Made by a program: the position numbers and the translations under genes. Shown one piece after another: positions 26,450 through 34,854 of a stretch of DNA of 42,664 nucleotides; within the stretch, counting starts at the first letter, position 1; each line of letters starts with the position of its first letter. Source of the DNA: Bacteroidota bacterium (lineage in GTDB: Bacteria > Bacteroidota > Bacteroidia > Sphingobacteriales > Sphingobacteriaceae); contig JABDAU010000026.1 of NCBI GenBank assembly GCA_013289045.1, positions 1,343-44,006 of the forward strand, in the 5' to 3' direction. The notes beneath the pieces were generated by a model, which was not told the DNA's origin, searched no databases, and saw nothing but the letters and a program-made list of their open reading frames with translations.

Positions 26450-29062
26450 ATGAACACTAAAAGTATGTCTTCATCACAATTGCGCCTTGGTGTGGCCCTG
26501 GTAATGATTTTTGCATGCCTGTTACCGAACGCAGCCCGCAGCCAGACAGCCTATTTTATCGATGGCTATCACGGTGGCATCTGGGGCCATTTTCCGGATT
26601 GGAACACGAAATTTATGGCCGATCAATTAAAAAGCCATCCAAATTGGAAGATCAACCTTGAACTGGAGCCTGAAACATGGGACGATGCAAAGAAAAAGGA
26701 TTTATCAGCCTATAACGAGTTCCGCGACCTTTTCACTAATGATTCCACCAAAAACCGCATAGAATACGTAAACCCCGATTATGCCCAAAGCTATCTGTTC
26801 GATATTGAGGGTGAAAGCATCATCGCGCAATTTTATTACGGGATAAAAATGGTGCACCGCCATTTTCCAACGGCCACATTCCCTGTATACTCATCCGAGG
26901 AGCCATGTTTTACCAGCGCCTTACCGGAGATATTGACCTCATACGGTTTCAAATACGCATCGCTGAAAAATCCAAACACCTGCTGGGGAGGCTATACCAG
27001 CGCCTACGGCGGTGAGTTGGTGAATATGATAGGTCCGGATGGTACAAGCATCATCACGTCACCTCGTTATGCGGTTGAGGCGCTGCAACCCGGTTCTACA
27101 TGGCAAACCATCGCATCAGGCAATTCGCCTGAATATATCAAAGCCTGTTTCGCGGTGGGCATCAAACATCCAATAGGCATGACCATACAGGATGCCGGCT
27201 GGAAATATGGGCCGATGTTACGTGATGGCAGCAAAGCTTATCAGCCAACAGAATATACCACATGGGCAAACTATTTTGAAAATCTCGCGATAAAGAACCC
27301 GACCGATAACTGGAAATTCACCCAGGAAGATGTGTTGGTAAGTTTGGTTTGGGGATCGCAGATCTTACAGCGCATCGCACAGGAAGTACGCATTTCGGAA
27401 AACAAGCTCGTTAGCACTGAGAAGCTCGCAGCCATCAGCAAAATATATAATGGTACGCCATATCCGCAAAGCGATTTTGACGTCGCGTGGAGGCCTTTAC
27501 TCTTGTCGCAGCACCATGACTGCTGGATAGTGCCTTATAACGGCCGTTACGGCAATACCTGGGCCGATAAAGTGGTAACTTGGACAAGTACTACCAATAG
27601 CATCGCCGATAGCGTGGTGAGGCTGGATATAGCCCCAGCGGCAAATGGCAAAATATTGGGCGAGACGAGATATGTCAGGATATACAACACGCTCGGCGTT
27701 AAACGCAATGAGCAGGTCGCCGCTGAAGTGCCGGAGGATTGGAAAGGCAAAAATATCAGCGTAATCAATGATACAGGTGTAGCGGTTGCTTCGCAGGTCG
27801 TAACGGATTCTGCATCGGCAAAGCCACAGGTTATTTTTAATGCTGATGTGCCGGCAATGGGTTATACCACCTATCAGCTCAAGCTGCAAAAAGTACTTCC
27901 CTCAAAAAGTATATCGGTCACCGTATTGAAAAATGGTAATTACCATATAGAAAGCGACCTGTACAGCATCACGCTCAACCCGCATAAGGGCGGCGCCATC
28001 ACCAGCCTCATTGCCAAAACATTAAACAATAAAGAGTTTGTAGATAAAGCCAATTCCCGCAGCTTTAACGAATTGCGCGGTAATTTTTATAACGATGGCG
28101 GTTTTCATTCCACAGCGGATAGTGCGGCGAAGATCAGTATCATTGAGCAAGGCCCTGAACGCGTGAAGCTGCAGATAGATGGTACTATCGATCATCATGC
28201 TTTCACCCAATGGCTTACTGTAGACAAAGGCCAGCGACGAATTGATATGCGCGTAAAAATAAACTGGAAAGGCAGTCCCGGGATAGGAGAGGCGGCGCCG
28301 CCAAATACCTTTAAAGCGACAAATCCTAAAAAGGCTTTCTATAACGATAAGGAAAAGCTGCTGGCCATGTTCCCGCTTAACCTGAAGGATCAGAAGGTAT
28401 ATAAAAATGCGCCGTTTGATGTGCTGCAAAGCCGGTTGAAAAATACCTTCTTTACTTCGTGGGATAGCATCAAGAACAACATCCTGCTCAATTGGGTGGA
28501 TGTGACCGATGGAAATAACAATTATGGCATAGCGTTATTGGTCGACCACACCACAAATTACACACATGGGGAAGATTTCCCGTTGGGTTTAACGCTGGAA
28601 TATTCGGGCATTGGCTTATGGGGCAGGAACTATGCCATTAAAGGCCCTACGGATGTACATTACAGCCTGATACCGCATGCAGGCAAATGGGACAAGAGCG
28701 GACTATGGACAGCCAGCGAAGAATGGAACGAGCCGCTTATTGTTAATGTATCAGATGCAATGCCTGCCGGTGCAAAATACCGCTCCCTTGTAGACGCTAA
28801 AAATACGGGCTATGACGTCACTTCCTTAAATGCCGATGGGAATGACCTGACGATCCGTGTATTTAATGCAGAGGGCAGCAATGCGCCTCAGGAGATCATA
28901 TTTGACGGCAAAGCCAACAGGGCAGAATTGGTAGAACTGGATGGCAGAAAACGCGCAGACGTGCAAATGAAAAAAGACGCATCAGGCAAAACTATCCTTA
29001 CGCTGGACATGCCGCGTTTTGGTATACGCACTATAAAACTTTACAGCGTAAGTAAATTATAG
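26450..29062 (+). CDS. Divergent GH38 alpha-mannosidase family protein
   Basis: An 870-aa secreted protein (signal ends near AARSQ). The N-terminus YFIDGYHGGIWGHFP takes the place of the GH38 first strand. EEPCFTSALPEIL (about 150-162) occupies the position of the nucleophile loop, and LLLSQHHDCWIVPYNG (about 351-366) matches the GH38 mid-domain HHD motif. The C-terminal half is the beta-rich GH38C region (about 400-870). Canonical GH38 zinc ligands are H-x-D, a nucleophile Asp, and the HHD His. Here the first is H41-x-G43, the nucleophile position appears to be Glu (E150/E151), and H355-H356-D357 is kept. I recall similar DGYHGG-type proteins in other Bacteroidota, so this looks like a subfamily rather than a decayed gene. 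Substrate is probably an alpha-mannoside, inferred from the neighbouring GH92. Confidence 0.78.
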   Translation: MNTKSMSSSQLRLGVALVMIFACLLPNAARSQTAYFIDGYHGGIWGHFPDWNTKFMADQLKSHPNWKINLELEPETWDDAKKKDLSAYNEFRDLFTNDSTKNRIEYVNPDYAQSYLFDIEGESIIAQFYYGIKMVHRHFPTATFPVYSSEEPCFTSALPEILTSYGFKYASLKNPNTCWGGYTSAYGGELVNMIGPDGTSIITSPRYAVEALQPGSTWQTIASGNSPEYIKACFAVGIKHPIGMTIQDAGWKYGPMLRDGSKAYQPTEYTTWANYFENLAIKNPTDNWKFTQEDVLVSLVWGSQILQRIAQEVRISENKLVSTEKLAAISKIYNGTPYPQSDFDVAWRPLLLSQHHDCWIVPYNGRYGNTWADKVVTWTSTTNSIADSVVRLDIAPAANGKILGETRYVRIYNTLGVKRNEQVAAEVPEDWKGKNISVINDTGVAVASQVVTDSASAKPQVIFNADVPAMGYTTYQLKLQKVLPSKSISVTVLKNGNYHIESDLYSITLNPHKGGAITSLIAKTLNNKEFVDKANSRSFNELRGNFYNDGGFHSTADSAAKISIIEQGPERVKLQIDGTIDHHAFTQWLTVDKGQRRIDMRVKINWKGSPGIGEAAPPNTFKATNPKKAFYNDKEKLLAMFPLNLKDQKVYKNAPFDVLQSRLKNTFFTSWDSIKNNILLNWVDVTDGNNNYGIALLVDHTTNYTHGEDFPLGLTLEYSGIGLWGRNYAIKGPTDVHYSLIPHAGKWDKSGLWTASEEWNEPLIVNVSDAMPAGAKYRSLVDAKNTGYDVTSLNADGNDLTIRVFNAEGSNAPQEIIFDGKANRAELVELDGRKRADVQMKKDASGKTILTLDMPRFGIRTIKLYSVSKL

Positions 29063-29132
29063 ACTCAAAATTTACTACTAAATGGATACGCCAGGCAGAA
29101 AAGACAGTAGGGGACGGTTTGGAAACCTTTCT

Positions 29133-29163
29133 TTTGCTAAATCGAATTTTATATTTATCATTG
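29133..29163 (+). promoter_or_regulatory. Shared operator S4 overlapping a promoter
   Basis: TTTGCTAAATCGAATTTT matches the shared motif. TTTG at 29133-29136 is followed after 19 nt by TATCATTG (29156-29163), 5 of the 6 defined positions of TAnnTTTG. It lies 52 nt before the GH92 gene. Confidence 0.6.
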
Positions 29164-29214
29164 CCTTTAATAACCAATTAAAAAACTATTCTATAGCCAA
29201 TTTATACCCAAGAC

Positions 29215-31533
29215 ATGTTCATTAAAAGGATAGCTGTTGCGGCTTTATGTTTTTCTGCATTTGCAGTAAAAGCACAGCAGGCAACTCCCGCTGATTATAT
29301 TAACCCGTTTATCGGCGCAAGCACAAGTGCTGCCGATGCCGGTGTTTATCATGGTCTTGGTAAAACATTCCCTGGCGCCGCAACTCCTTATGGCATGGTG
29401 CAGGTTAGTCCCAATACAATTACTGGCGGCGATAACGGTCCGGGCTATAGTTATGAGCAAACCAGTATAGAGGGTTTTGCCTTCACCCAAATGAGCGGTA
29501 TAGGCTGGTTTGGCGACCTGGGTAATTTCCTGGTAATGCCAACCACCGGTAAAATGTACACCAACTCAGGGAAAGTTACCGACCAGGTAAAAAATGGCTA
29601 TCGCTCACATTATCTCAAAAGCAGCGAGAAGGCATCTGCCGGATATTACAGCGCCTTACTTACCGACTATAACGTTAAAGCTGAGGCAACTGCCGCGCCA
29701 CACAGCGGTATCCTGCGTTTTACCTTCCCGCAAAATCAACAATCACGTATACAGATAGACCTTGCACGCAGGGTAGGCGGTACGTCAACCACACAATACG
29801 TAAAAGTTGTTAACGACCACACCATTGAAGGCTGGATGAAATGTACGCCTGACGGCGGAGGCTGGGGCAATGGCGATGGCCATGCAGATTACACCGTTTA
29901 TTTCTATGCTGAATTCAGCAAACCGCTAAAAAATTATGGCGTATGGAGTGCGGACATTCCCGATAGCTGGGGACGCAAGCGCGATGACGTTACCAGCGAC
30001 AAATACCAGGATGCCATTGCGCATGCCGCCATATTAAAAGGCGTAAACGAAAAAGAAGGTAAACACCTTGGTTTTTATACAGAGTTTGCCACACATGCCA
30101 ATGAGCAGGTATTGCTGAAATCGGGTATTTCATTTGTAAGCATGCAGGGCGCAAAAGAAAACCTGCAGGCCGAAATAAAAGACTGGAATTTTGAAGCGGT
30201 ACACGCTAATGCAAAAGCGCTGTGGAACAAAGCATTATCGCGTATTGCTGTTGCAGGTGGTACTAAAGAACAAAAGATCGTCTTTTATACTGCCATGTAC
30301 CACACCATGATCGACCCGCGCATTATTAATGATGTGGACGGTAATTACCCGGGTGGAGATGGCAAGGCGCATAAATCGGCCGTATTCAAAAAACGTACAA
30401 TTTTCAGCGGCTGGGATGTTTTCCGCAGCCAGATGCCTTTGCAAACCATCATCAATCCATCGCTGGTGAATGATGAGATCAATTCGCTGGTTTCACTCGC
30501 TGAGCAAAAGAATAAGAATTACCTCGAACGCTGGGAAATGATGAACAGCTACAGCGGCTGTATGATCGGCAACCCTGCTGTGCCGGTTATTGCTGATGCT
30601 TACGCGAAGGGCATCCGTAATTATGATATCCCAAAAACCTATGCGCTATGTGTGGGCTCAGTTGAGCATACAGGCAATGGCGATAGGGGCTATACACCGG
30701 ATCCGCTGAGCGTGTCCTATACTTTAGAGTATGCTTATAGTGAATGGTGCGTTTCGCAGCTGGCAAAAGCATTAGGCAAAACCGCCGATGAAGCCAAATA
30801 CGCAGCGAGAGGCGAGGATTTTAAAAACATTTTCGATCCCGAGCACCACTGGTTCAGGCCGAAGGATAAAAACGGTAATTGGGTAGCATGGCCAGATTCA
30901 GCCATGACCAAAGACTGGTATGGCTGTATCGAAAGTAACCTGTACCAGCAAGGCTGGTTCGTACCGCAGGATGTACCGGGCATGGTAAAACTGATGGGCG
31001 GCAAAGAAAAAGTAATTGCCGACCTGGAAAACCTGTTCGAAAAAACACCGGAAAACATGATGTGGAACGATTATTATAACCACTCTAACGAGCCTGTTCA
31101 TCATGTACCATTCTTGTTCAATCGTCTTGGCGCGCCATGGCTAACTCAAAAATGGAGCAGGGCGGTTTGCCGTCGCGCTTATCATAATGGGGTAGAAGGT
31201 TTATGCGGAAATGAGGATGTTGGGCAAATGTCGGCCTGGTATGTACTGGCTGCCAGCGGTATCCACCCGGTTTGCCCGGGCAATACAAGGCAGGAAATTA
31301 CCAGCCCGGTATTCAATAGCATCACTTTCAAGCTCGATCCAAAATATGCAAAAGGCAAAACCTTCAGTGTGATAGCGCACAACAATTCGGATAAGAATAT
31401 CTATATCCAGAGTGCAAAGCTGAACGGTAAAGCTTATAATAAATGCTATATCGATTATAAAGACATTACCGCCGGCGGCACGCTTGAGCTAACGATGGGC
31501 GCACAGCCGAATAAAAACTGGGGAATAAATTAA
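29215..31533 (+). CDS. GH92 exo-alpha-mannosidase
   Basis: A 772-aa secreted protein (signal peptide ending AVKAQ). The N-terminal beta-sandwich begins YINPFIGASTSAADAGVYHG and carries TFPGAATPYGMVQVSP, both hallmarks of GH92. The (alpha/alpha)6 barrel carries FSGWDVFRSQMPL, WEMMNSYSGCMIGNPAVP, the NEPVHHVPFLFN loop with acid E626, and GNEDVGQMSAWYVL with D668, the proposed catalytic base. Calcium-dependent GH92 enzymes release mannose from alpha-1,2/1,3/1,4/1,6 linkages; the precise linkage is not readable here. All catalytic positions are intact. It is first in a two-gene unit with the SGNH hydrolase (25-nt gap) and has its own operator-promoter. Confidence 0.95.
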   Translation: MFIKRIAVAALCFSAFAVKAQQATPADYINPFIGASTSAADAGVYHGLGKTFPGAATPYGMVQVSPNTITGGDNGPGYSYEQTSIEGFAFTQMSGIGWFGDLGNFLVMPTTGKMYTNSGKVTDQVKNGYRSHYLKSSEKASAGYYSALLTDYNVKAEATAAPHSGILRFTFPQNQQSRIQIDLARRVGGTSTTQYVKVVNDHTIEGWMKCTPDGGGWGNGDGHADYTVYFYAEFSKPLKNYGVWSADIPDSWGRKRDDVTSDKYQDAIAHAAILKGVNEKEGKHLGFYTEFATHANEQVLLKSGISFVSMQGAKENLQAEIKDWNFEAVHANAKALWNKALSRIAVAGGTKEQKIVFYTAMYHTMIDPRIINDVDGNYPGGDGKAHKSAVFKKRTIFSGWDVFRSQMPLQTIINPSLVNDEINSLVSLAEQKNKNYLERWEMMNSYSGCMIGNPAVPVIADAYAKGIRNYDIPKTYALCVGSVEHTGNGDRGYTPDPLSVSYTLEYAYSEWCVSQLAKALGKTADEAKYAARGEDFKNIFDPEHHWFRPKDKNGNWVAWPDSAMTKDWYGCIESNLYQQGWFVPQDVPGMVKLMGGKEKVIADLENLFEKTPENMMWNDYYNHSNEPVHHVPFLFNRLGAPWLTQKWSRAVCRRAYHNGVEGLCGNEDVGQMSAWYVLAASGIHPVCPGNTRQEITSPVFNSITFKLDPKYAKGKTFSVIAHNNSDKNIYIQSAKLNGKAYNKCYIDYKDITAGGTLELTMGAQPNKNWGIN

Positions 31534-31558
31534 CTGGGATAACAAGTCTAAAAATTAT

Positions 31559-32965
31559 ATGAATCTGAAGAAAAAATTACTGTTGGCCTTAGCACTTTGT
31601 GCCGGTGTAGCTGTAAACGTAAATGCGCAAACCATCCCTGCTTTCAAAGCCGGCGACAGGGTAGCTTTCGTTGGCAACAGTATTACCGATGGCGGCCATT
31701 ATCATGCTTACATCTGGTATTATTATATGACGCATTTTCCTAACATGCGCATCACCTGCTATAACGTAGGCATCGGCGGCGACAACGTAAAGCAGATGTA
31801 TGATCGTTTCGAGTATGAAGTGCTGCCAAAAAAACCTACCGTGATGACCCTTACATGGGGGATGAACGACAGCGGTTATTTTGAATGGTTCAAGCCTGAT
31901 GCAAAAACAAACTATGCAAAATGGTCGGTAGATACTGCCGAAGCACGTTATGCTTTGTTTGATAAGAAACTGAAAGAACATCCTGAGTTTAAAAAGATCT
32001 TCATCCTTGGTTCACCTTATGATTCAACTACAACCAGCAATAAAAACCGTTTTTATCCCGGTAAATATGCTGCTTTTGCAAGGTTGATCGATTTTCAGCA
32101 GGCAACTGCACAGAAAAACGGCTGGCCGTATGTTGATTTCAACCATCCGATGACTGAGATCAACCGCGAGTGGCAAAAAAGAGATACCAATTTCAGCCTT
32201 ACCCCGTATGACCGGATCCACCCGGATTATGCAGGTCACCTGGTGATGGCATACTTATTCCTGAAAGCACAAGGCATGGCTAACAAGCCTGTTGCCGATT
32301 TTGCTGTGAATGCAAAAAGCAAGGCAGTAAGTAAATCTGTAAACTGCACCATCAGCAATGTATCGGGCACTGATAACAATATTTCATTTGATTATCTGGC
32401 TAATTCATTACCATATGCTTTTGATACTGTGGAATTTAAAGCCAACTGGGGCCAGCATGGCCGCCAGATAGAAGGCATTAAATATGTCCCCTTTATGCAG
32501 GAGTTTGACAAAGAAGAATTGACTGTTAAAGGCCTGAAAAGCGGTACTTATAAATTAATTATGGACGGCCAGGAGATAGGGCAGTGGGATGCAAAAGACC
32601 TGGAGGCAGGTATCAACCTTGCTGAACAAACCTACACGCCCGAATATCAGCAGTCGCTTGCGCTTATGCAAATGAACGAGGAGCGTTTCGAAATTGAACG
32701 CAGATTAAGGAACTACGCTTTTGTAGAATTCGATCTGTTAAAACAGAAACATCTTTTGTATGCCGACAATAAAGCAGCAATGGATACGGTGAACAAAGAA
32801 GCAAAGCACAATCCGTTTGTGGGCGGTAACCGCGATAACTACATTAAAGCACAATATAAAGTAATGCGCGATGCATGGCAGGGCGAAATGGATGCTTTGA
32901 TAAATGAGATCTACATTGCCAATAAGCCAAAAACGCACAAGGTAGAGCTGGTTTTAGTTAATTAA
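31559..32965 (+). CDS. Secreted SGNH/GDSL hydrolase with C-terminal extension
   Basis: A 468-aa protein with a signal peptide (cleavage near VNAQ). All four SGNH blocks are present: FVGNSITDGGHY with S41, NVGIGGDNVKQM with Gly, LTWGMNDSGY with N103, and DRIHPDYAGH with D218 and H221. The catalytic domain ends near residue 240. The remaining about 230 residues include a beta-rich module (about 250-350) and a helical, charged tail (EERFEIERRLRNYAFVEFDL). It probably removes acetyl or other acyl groups from the glycan attacked by GH92/GH38; this is inference from context. It is co-transcribed with the GH92 gene. Confidence 0.9.
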   Translation: MNLKKKLLLALALCAGVAVNVNAQTIPAFKAGDRVAFVGNSITDGGHYHAYIWYYYMTHFPNMRITCYNVGIGGDNVKQMYDRFEYEVLPKKPTVMTLTWGMNDSGYFEWFKPDAKTNYAKWSVDTAEARYALFDKKLKEHPEFKKIFILGSPYDSTTTSNKNRFYPGKYAAFARLIDFQQATAQKNGWPYVDFNHPMTEINREWQKRDTNFSLTPYDRIHPDYAGHLVMAYLFLKAQGMANKPVADFAVNAKSKAVSKSVNCTISNVSGTDNNISFDYLANSLPYAFDTVEFKANWGQHGRQIEGIKYVPFMQEFDKEELTVKGLKSGTYKLIMDGQEIGQWDAKDLEAGINLAEQTYTPEYQQSLALMQMNEERFEIERRLRNYAFVEFDLLKQKHLLYADNKAAMDTVNKEAKHNPFVGGNRDNYIKAQYKVMRDAWQGEMDALINEIYIANKPKTHKVELVLVN

Positions 32966-33074
32966 GCTTATTCCAACCGCAGTTTAAGGCATTATGAGAC
33001 TGTTGATTTAATAATATTAGTAGCCAATTATTTATTACCTGTGATATTTCAATTTAATCTTCAAAAAATCTAAA

Positions 33075-33539
33075 ATGAAAAAAAACCTTAAACTTTTATT
33101 GGGACTGATCATTTTGGTCTCAATTACTACATCAGTTTACGCCGGTACATTACCAGTGAAAACTGCGCATAATATGATGAAATTGTCGTCAAATAAATTT
33201 AGTAAGTTAAAAAATACCGATGACATCAGTTATATGTTTCTATTCGATGCGGTTGGCGGAGCTAATGGCTATTATAATGTAACTATATATTTTGGGGTTT
33301 ATGACTCCACAAATGAAACTGTTACCTTTCAGAGCTGCCCGCAAAATATAAGCATATCTTCAACTTACCTGAGTGGTACATTTCCTGCCGGTTATTCAAG
33401 CATTAATATAGGCTCTTTATATTTTGGCAGCTCGGCGCCACTGAATATCCCAGTTACAACTAGTCCTACGTCAATAAGCGGTATACCGGTTGATCAGGGT
33501 GTATATAATGTTAGTGAACTTGCATTTCTCCCTCATTAA
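33075..33539 (+). CDS. Small secreted protein of unknown function
   Basis: A 154-aa protein with signal peptide MKKNLKLLLGLIILVSITTS, mature protein about 130 aa. It is rich in Ser, Tyr, Gly and Asn with alternating hydrophobic residues (ANGYYNVTIYFGVYDS, YSSINIGSLYFGSS), suggesting an all-beta fold. There is one mature Cys (SCPQN). I recognise no family. It lies between the SGNH hydrolase and an esterase within the utilisation locus, 109 nt after the former, without an operator copy of its own in that gap. A glycan-binding or adhesive accessory role is a guess. Confidence 0.6.
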   Translation: MKKNLKLLLGLIILVSITTSVYAGTLPVKTAHNMMKLSSNKFSKLKNTDDISYMFLFDAVGGANGYYNVTIYFGVYDSTNETVTFQSCPQNISISSTYLSGTFPAGYSSINIGSLYFGSSAPLNIPVTTSPTSISGIPVDQGVYNVSELAFLPH

Positions 33540-33575
33540 TTGACCTGGGAATTGCTGAACAAATAAATGATTGGG

Positions 33576-33616
33576 ATCCCGGCAGTTTTTAATTAAGAAT
33601 GATCAGCTGCCGGGAT
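33576..33616. terminator. Perfect 10-bp hairpin between small protein and esterase
   Basis: ATCCCGGCAG (33576-33585) and CTGCCGGGAT (33607-33616) are perfect reverse complements with a 21-nt loop. No T run follows on the plus strand, so it may be a transcript-stabilising or attenuating stem rather than a true terminator. Confidence 0.45.
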
Positions 33617-33644
33617 TTAAAAAAGGAACTATAAACTTTCAACC

Positions 33645-34478
33645 GTGTTAAGGAAATTTTTCATTATTCATGTTGCCCTGGTTCTTGGGTTTAGTGCATT
33701 TTGCAATGCAGCAATTGTGGATACTGCGCTTACCTACAGCGCTGCTATGCATAAAAACATAAAAGCGGTTGTAGTAAAACCAAACGATTATTCGGCAAGC
33801 AAAAAATACCCGGTAATTTACCTGCTGCATGGCGCGGGCGGCAAATATTCAGATTGGGTTACCAACACGCCTGATAAACAAACTGTTCCGAAACTGGCCG
33901 ATCAGTATGAGGTGATCATTGTTTGCCCTGACGGAAATGTTACCAGCTGGTATTTTGATAGCCCGGAAGATCCGGCTTATCGTTATGAAACTTATGTTTC
34001 TTCCGAGCTGGTTAAATATATCGATGAACATTATTCTACCATTACCGACCGTTCGGGCAGGGCAATAACCGGTTTGAGCATGGGCGGGCATGGTGCTTTG
34101 TACCTGGCTTTCAGGCACCAGGATGTTTACGGCGCCTGCGGAAGTATGAGCGGCGGTGTTGACTTGAGGCCATTCCCTGAAAACTGGGATATTGCCAAAA
34201 GGCTTGGGAAATACAGCGAGCATCCGGATAGGTGGGAAGAGAATAGTGTTATAAACCTAACCTATTTATTGTCCAACAATCATTTGGCCATAACATTTGA
34301 TTGCGGAAAGGATGATTTCTTTTACCAGGTAAATAAAAATCTGCACGAAAAATTGCTGGAGCGCAATATCCCGCACGATTTTACGGTGCGTCCGGGAGGG
34401 CATAGCTGGGAGTATTGGGGTAACTCAATTAATTACCAGGTGCTGTTTTTTAGCAGGCTTTTTAACAAATCCAAGTAA
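33645..34478 (+). CDS. Secreted esterase, esterase D / CE1 family
   Basis: 277 aa from a GTG start at 33645 (MLRKFFIIHVALVLGF signal, cleavage near FCNAA). It has the alpha/beta fold of PF00756: VIYLLHGAGGKYSDW near residue 57, nucleophile elbow GLSMGGHGA with S145, acid among D219/D223/D224 in FDCGKDDFF, and H253 in PGGHSWEYW. These form a complete triad. The family includes feruloyl and acetyl-xylan esterases and S-formylglutathione hydrolase; the signal peptide and location favour a polysaccharide esterase. It lies 29 nt after the hairpin, just before the 376-nt regulatory gap that leads the SusC/D block. Confidence 0.85.
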   Translation: MLRKFFIIHVALVLGFSAFCNAAIVDTALTYSAAMHKNIKAVVVKPNDYSASKKYPVIYLLHGAGGKYSDWVTNTPDKQTVPKLADQYEVIIVCPDGNVTSWYFDSPEDPAYRYETYVSSELVKYIDEHYSTITDRSGRAITGLSMGGHGALYLAFRHQDVYGACGSMSGGVDLRPFPENWDIAKRLGKYSEHPDRWEENSVINLTYLLSNNHLAITFDCGKDDFFYQVNKNLHEKLLERNIPHDFTVRPGGHSWEYWGNSINYQVLFFSRLFNKSK

Positions 34479-34647
34479 TTGTAACAATTTTCATACAATA
34501 ATTTGGATTTGATGATAGAATGAGTTAACTATGTATAGATGTATATACATGCCAATTGTTGCCAAAATCGGGATATTAACACTGATTTATAGTAAATATT
34601 AACATAAAAACGGGCTATTTTAACAAATGTGAAATTTAAAAAAAAAA

Positions 34648-34712
34648 TTTGCTAAACCGATTTTTACTATTATATTAGCATTAGATTCTTGATCAGAATT
34701 ATAAACCGATTT
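34648..34712 (+). promoter_or_regulatory. Shared operator pair S5/S5b with promoter, in the gap before SusD
   Basis: S5 is TTTGCTAAACCGATTT (34648-34663). Its TTTG is followed after 19 nt by TATATTAG (34671-34678), 5 of the 6 defined positions of the TAnnTTTG -7 box. S5b, ATAAACCGATTT (34701-34712), repeats the core 49 bp away, measured CG to CG. The 376-nt intergenic region 34479-34854 thus contains one operator-promoter and a leader of about 170 nt. That leader includes the small stem TTAAG-TGCTG-CTTAA near 34757; nothing else in it was recognised. Confidence 0.6.
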
Positions 34713-34854
34713 GATATTATAATTTATAGATACACCAGTTAATTAAGCGCATGTATTAAGTGCTGCTTAAGGAATGCTGTTTACTGCCGGCTTTTTTGGC
34801 TGTGCAAATAATTTGAATGAATGCGTGTGCTTATTATATTTTAAATAGATAAAT

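Noticed and set aside
29107..29134. GGTTTGGAAACC followed by T-rich sequence as terminator after the GH38-type gene
   Set aside because: The stem has only four base pairs with a tetraloop, too weak to call.
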